A stretch of DNA of 64,000 nucleotides from Anaerolineae bacterium (lineage in GTDB: Bacteria > Chloroflexota > Anaerolineae > 4572-78 > J111), in NCBI GenBank assembly GCA_023151115.1, contig JAKLJP010000004.1, positions 62,001 through 126,000 on the forward strand. The letters are read 5' to 3'. The position numbers were made by a program, and so were the translations under genes. Positions 8,663 through 17,194 of the stretch are shown piece after piece; the stretch's first letter is position 1, and every line of letters begins with the position of its first letter. The notes beneath the pieces are model-generated. The model was not told the DNA's origin. It worked only from the letters and a program-made list of their open reading frames with translations, and did not search any database.

Positions 8663-8684
8663 GAGATTGAAAGGAGATCTGACC

Positions 8685-9047
8685 ATGTTCCAATACAAAG
8701 CTAAAGTAGAACGCATTGTTGACGGCGACACCCTGTGGGTAGATGTTGACCTGGGTTTCTTTTTGCGCCAGAAAATGCACCTGCGGCTGTGGCGCGTCAA
8801 TACCCCGGAAATCCGGGGGGTTGAGCGACCGGAAGGTCTCCGGGCCAAGCAGTTCGTAACTGAGGCTCTCCCACCGGGCAGTACAGTTGTCATCAAAACC
8901 TATAAAATAGAAAAGTATGGCCGTTTTCTGGCCGACGTTTATTACTTGCCCGGCAGCGACGATAACGACCAGATTCTAGCCCACGGCATCCACCTCAACC
9001 AGGAACTTCTGGATAAGGGCCTGGCGACACTGGCGGAAGATTACTAA
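8685..9047 (+). CDS. Cytoplasmic thermonuclease-family (SNase-like) protein
   Basis: 120 residues from the ATG at 8685, chosen for AAGGAGAT seven nt upstream. It is one SNase domain: VDGDTLWVDVDLG (metal-site Asp), LRLWRVNTPEIRG (Arg and Glu of the active site) and EKYGRFLADV (second Arg). The staphylococcal catalytic trio Arg-Glu-Arg is therefore present. There is no signal peptide, unlike secreted nucleases, so it should act inside the cell on DNA or RNA. The stop overlaps the next start as TAATG, so translation of the two is probably coupled. Confidence 0.85.
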   Translation: MFQYKAKVERIVDGDTLWVDVDLGFFLRQKMHLRLWRVNTPEIRGVERPEGLRAKQFVTEALPPGSTVVIKTYKIEKYGRFLADVYYLPGSDDNDQILAHGIHLNQELLDKGLATLAEDY

Positions 9048-9973
9048 TGAATATAGATTTCGGCTGGGAAATTCCCAGCGGACGGCGCCGCCCACCCGGC
9101 CCTGAGGTTGCCTATATCGCCCAGGTTCGCCGCATCCTCGACCGCCTGAGCGGTCACTTTCATTCGGCCTGGCTGCCCGACCATTTCATGGACGGCCAGG
9201 CAGATATGCCGGAGGCCATGACCACTCTCAGTTACCTGGCCGGTCTCTACCCGGCGCTGCATTTTGGGCCGGTGGTGCTGGGACAGAATTATCGCAACCC
9301 GGCCCTGCTGGCCAAAATGGCCGCCACCCTGCAAGGCTTGAGCGGCGGACGCTTTATTTTGGGGCTGGGGGCCGGCTGGAAGGAGGAGGAGTACCGCGCC
9401 TATGGCTACGACTTCCCTCCACTGCCGGTTCGTATGGCTCAACTGGCCGAAGTGATCCAGATTTGCCGGGCCATGTGGGACCCGGCCCAACCCGAAGCCA
9501 CCTTTCTCGGCCAGCACTACCGGATTGAAAAAGCCATTTGCCAGCCCAAACCCGTCCCACCTCCTCCGGTAATGATCGGCGGCGGCGGCGAAAAGCTGAT
9601 GCTGCGGCTAATTGCCCAACACGCCGATTGGTGGAACCTGGTCGGCGTTACTCCTGCCACCTATGCCCACAAAATTAAGGTGCTTGCCCAACACTGTGCC
9701 GGCATTGGCCGCGACCCGGCCAGCATCCGCAAAACCTGGGCCGGGGTGATCAGCCTGGCCTCCACCCGCCGCCAGGCCGAAGCGGCTATGCAGGGGTATC
9801 CCATCTGGCCAGAAGACACCCCCATCCTGGGCACGCCGGACGAAGTGGTGGCCCAATTGCAGCATTATACGTCGCTAGGCGTAGATTGCTTCATTTTTGG
9901 CTTCGCCGACGAGCCGGGACTGGCCGGGATAAATTTGTTTATTGACGAGGTAATGCCACACTTTAAAACGTAA
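9047..9973 (+). CDS. LLM-class F420/FMN-dependent oxidoreductase
   Basis: 308 residues, close to the family norm. It is a luciferase-like (bacterial luciferase/F420) TIM barrel: SAWLPDHFMD near the N-terminus, PVVLGQNYRNPALLAKMAATLQGLSGGRFILGLGAGW in the middle, PPPVMIGGGGEKLMLRLIAQHADWWN, and a late GTPDEVVAQLQHYTSLGVDCFIFGF. These are the usual cofactor-binding and barrel segments; the substrate cannot be predicted. The start codon overlaps the stop of the SNase gene by one base, suggesting one transcript. F420 use fits Chloroflexota but is inferred. Confidence 0.85.
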   Translation: MNIDFGWEIPSGRRRPPGPEVAYIAQVRRILDRLSGHFHSAWLPDHFMDGQADMPEAMTTLSYLAGLYPALHFGPVVLGQNYRNPALLAKMAATLQGLSGGRFILGLGAGWKEEEYRAYGYDFPPLPVRMAQLAEVIQICRAMWDPAQPEATFLGQHYRIEKAICQPKPVPPPPVMIGGGGEKLMLRLIAQHADWWNLVGVTPATYAHKIKVLAQHCAGIGRDPASIRKTWAGVISLASTRRQAEAAMQGYPIWPEDTPILGTPDEVVAQLQHYTSLGVDCFIFGFADEPGLAGINLFIDEVMPHFKT

Positions 9974-9995
9974 AACGTAAAGCGTAATGATTTTT

Positions 9996-10099
9996 GGCTC
10001 ATGTATAGAACAAGTGCAATTTAGCGGAGGCGGCTCCCACGCCGCCGAGGGCCGGGCGTGGGAGCCCGGCCTGCTTTGCACTAGTACTTAACATGAGCC
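9996..10099. mobile_element. 104-bp miniature element, ISL3-like ends, copy 1
   Basis: The ends are inverted (GGCTCATGT ... ACATGAGCC) and the element is flanked by an exact 8-bp duplication TGATTTTT (9988-9995 and 10100-10107). The GGCTC ends and 8-bp duplication recall the ISL3 family. A second copy, inverted and differing at about one base, is at 53660-53763 with its own duplication. The core has hairpin 1 (10029-10046: stem GGCGGC, loop TCCCAC) and hairpin 2 (10050-10071: stem GGCCGGGC, loop GTGGGA). The two loops are exactly complementary. It inserted into the spacer of a heptamer repeat pair (TAAAACG units 9963-9989; TTTTACG units 10124-10146). Confidence 0.92.
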
Positions 10100-10172
10100 T
10101 GATTTTTTTACAAACCTCACTTGAAACCATTACGTTTTACGCATTACCGATTTAAGGGGAGTACCTGCCCCC

Positions 10173-10445
10173 ATGAGAGGATCAGACTCGATGACCAAAC
10201 GCTATCCCGTCAAACCGCCGGCAGCTATTGGCGAGGCTTATGAAGAACATTGCCGTCACTGCGGCGGCAGCGGCCAGGAGCCGGGGCTGGGTGATCTGAC
10301 CTGCCGCGAGTGCTTCGGGCGAGGCCGGAATCGCTGGCGCATCGAGGAATGTGAAACCTGCAACGGTAAAGGCAGCAAACATTTTGGGCTGGTCAAATGC
10401 AAAACCTGCCGGGGGCGCGGCTGGACGCGCCGAGATGTGGGTTAA
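10173..10445 (+). CDS. DnaJ-type zinc-finger protein without J domain
   Basis: 90 residues, almost entirely a DnaJ-type cysteine-rich zinc-binding module: CRHCGGSG, CRECFGRG, CETCNGKG and CKTCRGRG, four CxxCxGxG repeats giving two zinc sites. The J domain and peptide-binding domain of DnaJ are absent. Such stand-alone modules can bind unfolded or partner proteins as small redox or chaperone accessories; the role here is unknown. An alternative ATG at 10191 lies behind AGAGG; the first ATG lies 11 nt after AAGGGGAG. Either fits. Confidence 0.8.
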   Translation: MRGSDSMTKRYPVKPPAAIGEAYEEHCRHCGGSGQEPGLGDLTCRECFGRGRNRWRIEECETCNGKGSKHFGLVKCKTCRGRGWTRRDVG

Positions 10446-10466
10446 AATGGTTTGGCAAAATTAAAT

Positions 10467-10524
10467 TGACAAATATTGACATTTGTCAGTTGATAGTATA
10501 TACTCTTCCTATCTGGTGGATAGG
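10467..10524 (+). promoter_or_regulatory. Sigma-70 promoter with overlapping operators for the reductase-TetR operon
   Basis: The -35 box TTGACA (10476-10481) and -10 box TATACT (10499-10504) are separated by 17 bp. A perfect inverted repeat, TGACAAAT and ATTTGTCA with a 6-bp spacer (10467-10488), covers the -35 box. A second dyad, CCTATC and GATAGG with a 5-bp spacer (10508-10524), lies just after the -10. Both are good candidate sites for the TetR regulator encoded at the end of the operon. Confidence 0.75.
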
Positions 10525-10562
10525 TTATATATTCTTTTCTTACCGATAGGAGGCTAATGTTT

Positions 10563-11572
<1,010 letters not shown>

Positions 11573-11576
<4 letters not shown>

Positions 11577-12169
11577 ATGAATCGGCGCTGACCCCCCAGC
11601 AAATCCTTGAGGCAGCGGAGGAAGTTCTGCGCCGCTTTGGCCCGGCCAAAGCCACGGTCGTTGATGTCGCCCGTGCGCTGGGGGTCAGCCATGGCAGTGT
11701 CTACCGCCACTTTTCAAGCAAGGCGGCGCTGCGTGATGCCGTAACGGAGCGGTGGCTGGCCGAAGTGTCGGCCCCCTTAGCGGCGGTAGCGGCTGAAACC
11801 GGCCCCGCTCCGGAGCGCTTACGGCGCTGGCTTGACCTTTTGATTATGTCCAAACGGAAGCGAGCCTTCGACGACCCGGAGATGTTCGCCACCTATCTGG
11901 AAATTGCCGCCGACGCCCGAGATGTCGTCAAAGCGCACGTCAACGAACTCACCGGGCAGCTTGCCCGGATCATTGCCGATGGCGTGGCGCAGGGCGAGTT
12001 TACAGCGGTAGACCCCATCACCGCCGGGCGGGCGGTTTTCGACGCGACGAGCCGCTTCCACAAACCAACCCACGCCGCGGAGTGGTCTGATCCAGGCATT
12101 GACGCCGCGTTTGAAGGCGTCTGGTCGCTTATTCTGGGTGGACTGGGCGCGTCCAAAATCACTGATTAG
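11573..12169 (+). CDS. TetR/AcrR-family repressor
   Basis: 198 residues. The N-terminal TetR DNA-binding domain is clear: ILEAAEEVLRRFGPAKATVV, then helix-turn-helix DVARALGVSHGSVYRHFSSK. The C-terminal ligand-binding part is helical. The ATG overlaps the reductase stop as ATGA, so the two are translationally coupled. The palindromes over the operon promoter (10467-10488, 10508-10524) suggest auto-repression. The 3' end overlaps the convergent glutamate dehydrogenase stop by 4 bp. Confidence 0.9.
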
Positions 12170-13473
12170 GGGAAAATGCCCCGTTGGGCCAACGCCTCGG
12201 CGACCCGCGAGACGGCCAGCATAAACGCGCCCTGGCGCAAAGATACCTTATTCGCCTCGCTGAAATCACAGACCTGATCAAAGGCATTGTACAAAAAGCG
12301 GCGCAGATTTTTCTGCACTTCATCCAAGCCCCACTGAAACGCCTGCAAGCCCTGCACCCACTCAAAATAGCTCACCGTCACCCCGCCGGCATTGGCCAGA
12401 ATATCGGGCGATACGATCACCCCGCGCTGGTGCAGAATATTGTCCGCCACGGCGCTGGTCGGGCCATTGGCCCCCTCGACAATGTACCTGGCCCGAATCT
12501 GGTCAGCGTTGCGGTCGGTAATTTGGTCTTCGAGGGCAGCAGGAATCAACACGTCACAAGGGAGTAATAATAATTCCTCATTGCTGACGGTCTCCACGCC
12601 CGGTGGAGCATAACCGGCCAGGGTGCGGGTCGGCGAGGTGCGGGTGTAGGCCAGCATGGCTTCCACGTCCAAACCCTGTGGATTGTAATAGCCGCCGGAC
12701 ACATCGCTGATACCGACCACCTTGCAGCCATCCTGGGCCAGATAATGCGCCGTCCAATAACCCACCTTGCCAAAACCCTGCACAACCACCGTGGCCCCCT
12801 CGACGGGTGTGCCGTAGCGTCTCATCGTATTTTCGGCAATAATAGCGACACCCAGCCCGGTGGCGTCGGAACGACCGGCGCTGCCACCCAAAATCAACGG
12901 TTTGCCGGTCACAATTTCCTGGCTGGCCTCGCCGCGCAACATGCTGTAGGTATCGCTCATCCAGGCCATGGTTCGCTCATCGGTATTGACATCCGGGGCG
13001 GGGATATCTTTTTTGGGGCCGATAATGGGCATGATGGCATAGGTGTAGCGCCGGGTCAGGCGGCGCAGTTCATTTTCCGAGAGGGTGTTGGGGCTAACGC
13101 AGATGCCGCCTTTGGCCCCGCCGTAGGGCAGGTTAAGTACGGCGCATTTCCAGGTCATCAATTGGGCCAGCGCCGTCACTTCTTCCAGGGACACATCGGC
13201 GTGAAAGCGCACTCCGCCTTTGCATGGGCCGGGCACGCTGGTATGCTGGACGCGATAGCCGGTGTAGACGGCTGTTTCGCCGTCGTCCAATTCAATCGGC
13301 AAGGAAACGGTCAGCGACCGCTCGCAACTGCGTAAGACACGATGTAAGCTAGGGTTAAGGTTGAGCCGTTCAGCCGCATCATCGAGGTGGTGCAGCGCCG
13401 AATTTAACATATGCTGACCGGGTGTTTCTTGAACCACCGGCTGCGCAGAGATCACAGGGGATGCCACAGTCAT
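12166..13473 (-). CDS. Glu/Leu/Phe/Val-type glutamate dehydrogenase
   Basis: 435 residues from the ATG at 13473, chosen for GAGG eight nt upstream and a length normal for hexameric GDH; the frame also has an ATG at 13500. Motifs: GYRVQHTSVPGPCKGGVRFH, MTWKCAVLNLPYGGAKGG (glutamate and catalytic Lys), DIPAPDVNT (catalytic Asp), TGLGVAI and VVQGFGKVGYWTAHYL (Rossmann nucleotide-binding loop), VEGANGPTS. It interconverts glutamate with 2-oxoglutarate and ammonia. The loop after GFGKVG does not settle NAD versus NADP preference. Confidence 0.93.
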   Translation of the reverse strand: MTVASPVISAQPVVQETPGQHMLNSALHHLDDAAERLNLNPSLHRVLRSCERSLTVSLPIELDDGETAVYTGYRVQHTSVPGPCKGGVRFHADVSLEEVTALAQLMTWKCAVLNLPYGGAKGGICVSPNTLSENELRRLTRRYTYAIMPIIGPKKDIPAPDVNTDERTMAWMSDTYSMLRGEASQEIVTGKPLILGGSAGRSDATGLGVAIIAENTMRRYGTPVEGATVVVQGFGKVGYWTAHYLAQDGCKVVGISDVSGGYYNPQGLDVEAMLAYTRTSPTRTLAGYAPPGVETVSNEELLLLPCDVLIPAALEDQITDRNADQIRARYIVEGANGPTSAVADNILHQRGVIVSPDILANAGGVTVSYFEWVQGLQAFQWGLDEVQKNLRRFLYNAFDQVCDFSEANKVSLRQGAFMLAVSRVAEALAQRGIFP

Positions 13474-13555
13474 AGGGGATGCCTCACTTTCAAACTTCAT
13501 TGTTTTTAGGTTAAAGGTAAGGTGAGTATACCACGAGCCAGAGGCTTTTGCGAAA

Positions 13556-13634
13556 ACGGTAGACGGTAGACAGGGAATATGGGAGACTGGAAGGTTGGTC
13601 AGAATTTTCCAGCCTTCCAGTCTTCCAACCTTCC
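13556..13634. repeat. Repeat hairpin, GGAAGGTTGG / CCAACCTTCC family
   Basis: GACTGGAAGGTTGG on the left and CCAGTCTTCCAACCTTCC on the right form inverted arms made of 7-8 nt units. A GGTAGACAGGG word precedes. Related CTTCCAAC units are found in frame inside the gene at 44777-47032 and near 34960. Confidence 0.65.
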
Positions 13635-13746
13635 TCGACCCTACTAAAATGATTAGCAAATGTAAGCAGATGCCCTATTTAGGGATTATTTACCCTCCAC
13701 CCCCTGGATATAGAGTTTTCGTATAAAAGTCGCCTTGAACTCCTTC

Positions 13747-13774
13747 TTGCCAACATTTTTATTTGTGCTATAAT
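13747..13774 (+). promoter_or_regulatory. Promoter of the Pro-rich TPR membrane protein
   Basis: -35 TTGCCA (13747-13752), 16-bp spacer, -10 TATAAT (13769-13774). The likely transcript start, near 13781, is about 45 bp before the chosen ATG at 13828. Confidence 0.65.
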
Positions 13775-13827
13775 TAGTATTATGAAAAGTTGTTATGGTA
13801 AGTTTACCGGGTAGAACGGGGGTATTT

Positions 13828-15282
13828 ATGGCAACTTCTCTGGAATTGGCAATTACAGCCATCCGCTCGGGCCGCAAAGAAGAAGGGCGGCAGTTGCTCA
13901 ATTTGCTCATTCAGCAGAATCCCAACAACGAGCAGGCCTGGCTGTGGATGAGCGGCGTGGTCAACACCGACGAGCAGCGCGCTCGCTGCCTGTACCACGT
14001 GCTGGCTATCAACCCTGACAACGAACTGGCCCGGCGTGGCCTGCAAATTCTGGGCATTGTGGTGTCCGACTCACGGCCGGTCAAAGTGCCCCGCGACTCC
14101 CAACCTATTCCGGTGCAGCGACCCGAAGCCGAAGCAGCCACTCCCTGGCCGGTTCCCCAGGCTGCGCCAACGCTCGGCCCAGCCGACACCCAACCACTGC
14201 CGCAGCCTGCTGAACCACAAGCTGAACCGGCTCCGGCCGCTCCCGCCCCACCGCCCGCAGAGCGGCGGCCTTTCCGCCTGGACCCCAAAACTATTACTCA
14301 GGAATTGCCCTTTGTGCCTCTGCGCGAGCCGTTTGCCGAACCCGCCCGCCGCTCGCCTTCGGCTTTTATCCCGCGTGTGGAAGCCGACCAGCCAGCGACT
14401 GCTGAGACGCCGCCTAACGGCTCGCCTGCTCCTGTAACAGAAACAACGGCGGTTCAATCTAATCCTGAGATGTCGCTCATTCCGCTGAAACAGCCTGATG
14501 TCCCGCTGCCGGACTTTCCCGATGTCCCGCCAGCCCCGCCCCCTCCGGCGACTGCTGCACCCGCATCGGTTAGCGATACGGGGCCGCTATCCAATTCGAC
14601 GCCGGCCCAACCTTCAGCCCAGGCGTTTGGTCCTGGCGGGCCAATCAATGAGACCCGGCCTTCCCAGCCGATTTGGGTCACTCATTCCAATGTGACTATG
14701 AGCATGCCCACGCCGCAAAATCCGCAGCCTTACCCCAGCCCCAACCTTAACTCGAATGTGACCATGGGCATGCCAACCCATTATTTGCCACCCCAAAACC
14801 CGATGCAGCAGAGTGTCCCGCCGATACATTCCAACGCGACAATGGGTATGCCTATGCCGCCGCAAAACGGGCAGTTCCCCCATCAACCCGAAATGATGCC
14901 GGTCATGCAACCCAACGGCGTAATAGGGATGATGCCCTATCAGCCTGCGCCGTTCCCGCCACCCTATCCCCAAAATCAAGTTTACCACTCCAGTGCTACC
15001 ATGGCCATGCCGACCATGACCGAAGCCGAAGCCAGAGCGCGTTTCATGGCCGGCCAACCACTGCCCGTTCCTCCTGATCCCTATGCCGCTTTGCGGATGG
15101 CCGCTGCGCCGGCTCCTCAGCCGGCCCCCGCTTCAAAAAAGAGCAGCAAAAAGGCGGCCAAAAATGAGGACGAGGAAGATGAAGAAGTCAACCTGCTGGC
15201 CGTCATTGTTTTTGGTTCTCTGTCTGTCACTGCGCTGGGGGGTATGGGGATGTTGATTTTATTGTGGTTTACCAGTGTATGA
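13828..15282 (+). CDS. TPR and Pro-rich repeat protein with C-terminal membrane helix
   Basis: 484 residues from the ATG at 13828 (after a GGGGG run, and where the helical domain begins); an ATG at 13795 would add eleven residues. Residues about 1-70 form a TPR-like helical domain (SGRKEEGRQLLNLLIQQNP, LYHVLAINPDNELARRGLQ). A very long Pro/Ala/Glu-rich region follows, then four imperfect repeats of the form SN(V/A)TM(S/G/A)MP (about 285-410) separated by Pro/Gln/Asn stretches. A basic-acidic stretch (KKSSKKAAKNEDEEDEE) and one C-terminal membrane helix end the protein. This is a tail-anchored topology with the body in the cytoplasm unless exported by other means. Function unknown. Confidence 0.7.
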   Translation: MATSLELAITAIRSGRKEEGRQLLNLLIQQNPNNEQAWLWMSGVVNTDEQRARCLYHVLAINPDNELARRGLQILGIVVSDSRPVKVPRDSQPIPVQRPEAEAATPWPVPQAAPTLGPADTQPLPQPAEPQAEPAPAAPAPPPAERRPFRLDPKTITQELPFVPLREPFAEPARRSPSAFIPRVEADQPATAETPPNGSPAPVTETTAVQSNPEMSLIPLKQPDVPLPDFPDVPPAPPPPATAAPASVSDTGPLSNSTPAQPSAQAFGPGGPINETRPSQPIWVTHSNVTMSMPTPQNPQPYPSPNLNSNVTMGMPTHYLPPQNPMQQSVPPIHSNATMGMPMPPQNGQFPHQPEMMPVMQPNGVIGMMPYQPAPFPPPYPQNQVYHSSATMAMPTMTEAEARARFMAGQPLPVPPDPYAALRMAAAPAPQPAPASKKSSKKAAKNEDEEDEEVNLLAVIVFGSLSVTALGGMGMLILLWFTSV

Positions 15283-15287
15283 CGCGG

Positions 15288-15411
15288 TGACACAAGAGGC
15301 GAGGACGCGAAAAGCAGAGGATAGAGGATGGAGGATAGAAGATAGAGGGTGATATATCTATCTTCTATCCTCTATCTACTATCTTCAAGCTTCGCCTCAC
15401 GAATCATCGCC
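15288..15411. repeat. Heptamer-repeat hairpin, GATAGTA/CTATCTT family, copy 2
   Basis: It carries GCGAGGACGCGAAAAGCAGA, GGATAGA and GATAGAG units, then TATCTATCTTCTATCCTC. Read on the other strand, it matches the element at 3400-3520 almost throughout, including the rare word GCTTTTCGCGTCCTCGC. It fills the convergent gap between two genes. Confidence 0.8.
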
Positions 15412-15669
15412 TCATGCTGCTCTAACGGCTCGCCACACCCGCCTGACCCGCCAGGCGAAATCCTCGCGGCGTAACTGCAACTCAAAGCGCGTCCCTCCGA
15501 CTGCCTCAACCAGCACATGCCGGCCATCCGCCTCATCCCACTGCCGCCCGACAGCAGTCACTTTGTATTTGTGGCCCTGCCAGGCGACCCGCTGCGGGTT
15601 CAGAATGCCTTCGTCGTTTATCTCCACGGTTACGCTGGCCGGTTCATCAAAAAATTCTTCGTGGTTCAT
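15412..15669 (-). CDS. Small conserved protein, possibly DUF6504-like
   Basis: 85 residues, soluble, rich in Trp and Arg. The core reads PQRVAWQGHKYKVTAVGRQW, then a segment FELQLRREDFAWRVRRVWRA that looks like a strand-helix end. This resembles short proteins grouped as DUF6504, by memory and weakly. No catalytic motif is visible. The start ATG (15669) has no strong RBS. It ends in the repeat hairpin at 15288-15411 and is preceded by a twin-hairpin element. Confidence 0.55.
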   Translation of the reverse strand: MNHEEFFDEPASVTVEINDEGILNPQRVAWQGHKYKVTAVGRQWDEADGRHVLVEAVGGTRFELQLRREDFAWRVRRVWRAVRAA

Positions 15670-15697
15670 CAGTTCCCTTTTTATTGGCTAATTCAGG

Positions 15698-15792
15698 ATC
15701 AGTAGATGCAATTTTCAAGGAGTGAGGCACGCCCACGTGCCGGACACCGCCGCACGTGGGCGTCCTGGCCCCTCAAACTTGGACCCACTGAT
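15698..15792. repeat. Divergent twin-hairpin palindromic element
   Basis: The outer ends ATCAGT and ACTGAT are inverted. Inside are hairpin stem GGCAC / GTGCC with loop GCCCAC (15726-15741) and a weaker second hairpin with loop GTGGGC (15756-15761). The loops are again exact complements, as in the miniature elements at 8443, 9996 and 53660, though the stems differ. No target duplication is evident. The gap 15670-15877 otherwise holds only a terminator. Confidence 0.55.
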
Positions 15793-15831
15793 ACTCACCT
15801 ATGCTTCAATGGATAACCGACTCAAAACAAA

Positions 15832-15860
15832 AAGCCCGCTTCCGGGAAAAAAGCGGGCTT
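15832..15860 (-). terminator. Rho-independent terminator of the two small membrane genes
   Basis: Stem AAGCCCGCTT / AAGCGGGCTT (10 bp) with a 9-nt loop. On the minus strand it is followed by TTTTTGTTTT (15822-15831). It lies about 20 bp past the stop at 15878. Confidence 0.85.
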
Positions 15861-15877
15861 GAATAGTAAATTCAGAG

Positions 15878-16099
15878 TTATGCGACATGCACCGGACGCG
15901 AAGAATGGCGCGGCCTGCCTCGGTGGGAATGATTTGTACCATCAAGGTTTTGCCGCCACAACAGCGCCAGAACTATGGAACCGGCCAGCAGCGCCGCCAC
16001 AACGACCACCCCCAACACCAGGGTCAAATTAAGTTCGGGCCACAACAACCCCAGGCTCCAGATCAACAAACCCAAAGCGATAACTTTTAGAACCTTCAT
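15878..16099 (-). CDS. Small two-helix membrane protein
   Basis: 73 residues: KVLKVIALGLLIWSLGLLWP and LTLVLGVVVVAALLAGSIVL form two membrane helices, followed by a His/Arg-rich polar tail (HSHRGRPRHSSRPVH). No family is recognised. The ATG overlaps the stop of the gene above by a TAATG junction, and a strong terminator follows, so these two small genes form a compact bicistron. Confidence 0.6.
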   Translation of the reverse strand: MKVLKVIALGLLIWSLGLLWPELNLTLVLGVVVVAALLAGSIVLALLWRQNLDGTNHSHRGRPRHSSRPVHVA

Positions 16100-16320
16100 T
16101 ATTCCACCTCCAGCGGAGCAAAGCGCTGCGCTGTAACATCACGCTGCAAAGGCGCATCGTGCAGCGGAGCGTACTCAACCGTTTCATCAGTAGTAACCGG
16201 CCGGGCCACATCAGCCCGAACCGTCTGTAATTCACTGACCACCAAGGCCGTTAAAGTTACGGCCAAACAGAAGATCAACGTTACCAAAGCACCTTTGAGC
16301 ATCAATTTTAGCTGTTCCAT
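16099..16320 (-). CDS. Small single-helix membrane protein
   Basis: 73 residues from the ATG at 16320, preceded by AGGTTAGGAAA; an upstream ATG at 16374 adds eighteen residues without an RBS. One membrane helix (LVTLIFCLAVTLTALVV) is followed by an acidic soluble tail. Not recognised. It is the first gene of a bicistron with the overlapping two-helix protein. Confidence 0.6.
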   Translation of the reverse strand: MEQLKLMLKGALVTLIFCLAVTLTALVVSELQTVRADVARPVTTDETVEYAPLHDAPLQRDVTAQRFAPLEVE

Positions 16321-16750
16321 TTTCCTAACCTCGCCTTCATCAAATCTAGGTATAGTATAACCTATCTCGGTCAAATTGTAATCAGCCTCCCGGCTGATTG
16401 AAGTTACGCCAAACGGGTAGCTTAAAGTTAGTCCGCTTACGCGCTTTGCTTACCTGGCCTACGACATTTGATGTACTCTTATTTCAAGCTTGCTTCCAGA
16501 ATACCAGGAAATTGTTCAAGTTTAATGAAAAAGTTGTTTAGAAATTATTCAGATAAGTATCCCCAAAATATTGTTCTGGTGGTAATTGTATCACCCAAGC
16601 ACCGGGAGTGTTTGTCACTCAAGCGTCAATTTGCCAGCGTCCAGGCGACTCATAGCTGATCTCCGGTCAAAAGTTTGTGGAGATGACACTAAAGCTATCC
16701 TGTGGTATCATTCATGGGTAAACCCTTATAGACAAAGAGGTTGCTCTCGG
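16321..16750. other. Intergenic region, no gene seen
   Basis: 430 bp between divergent genes. I see no convincing ORF. An imperfect dyad, AGGTATAGTATAACCT, lies near 16350 with TATACT and TTGACC words on the minus strand, possibly the promoter or operator of the small membrane-protein pair; the box spacing is poor. Confidence 0.4.
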
Positions 16751-17189
16751 ATGGAAAAACAAAAATCTCCAACCTGGTCACAAGTAAAAAAACAACTGGC
16801 CCATCTGGAAGCCAAGGAGCTTCTGGAGATTATTGGCGATTTATATAAACTCAACCAGGATAACAAAGTCTTCCTCAGTTCCCAGTTTGGTCAGGGCACG
16901 ACTGAAACCCTGGTCGAGCCGTATCGCCGTGGCCGATTTGATGATCTACTATGTTGAGCAAGGGGTCATTTGCACTAACAATTATGGTGATATTGATGAA
17001 AACTTCTACGGCAGCCTGGAATCAATGTATGAGGATGCGGTTGTCTTGCTGTCGCGGCTCAATAGCTATGAGTTGATTGAGCAGTTTCGGCCCCGTTTAA
17101 GAAAAATTGTCAGAGATACAAGTGGTATCGGGTGGGGTTTTCATGACCAACTCTCAGATATTTACTACAATCAGTTTCCGCCGGAGTAG
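16751..17189 (+). pseudogene. Broken DUF6155-like gene
   Basis: The first frame encodes KQLAHLEAKELLEIIGDLYK up to LVEPYRRGRFDDLLC and a stop at about 16957. From about 16930 a second frame carries VADLMIYYVEQGV, then YGDIDENFYGSLESMYEDAV and SGIGWGFHDQLSDIYYNQFP. Intact DUF6155 proteins, as I remember them, have both parts in one chain with about 35-40 further residues between them. The gene therefore seems to have an internal deletion plus frameshift at about 16920-16932. The family has no established function. Confidence 0.75.
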
Positions 17190-17194
17190 TTCTA

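Noticed and set aside
9875..10081. Identical small ORFs over both copies of the 104-bp element
   Set aside because: They are created by the GC-rich hairpins of the element and have no RBS or conserved protein character.
16468..16659. 63-codon frame in the gap before the DUF6155-like gene
   Set aside because: No RBS, no family resemblance, and random-looking composition.
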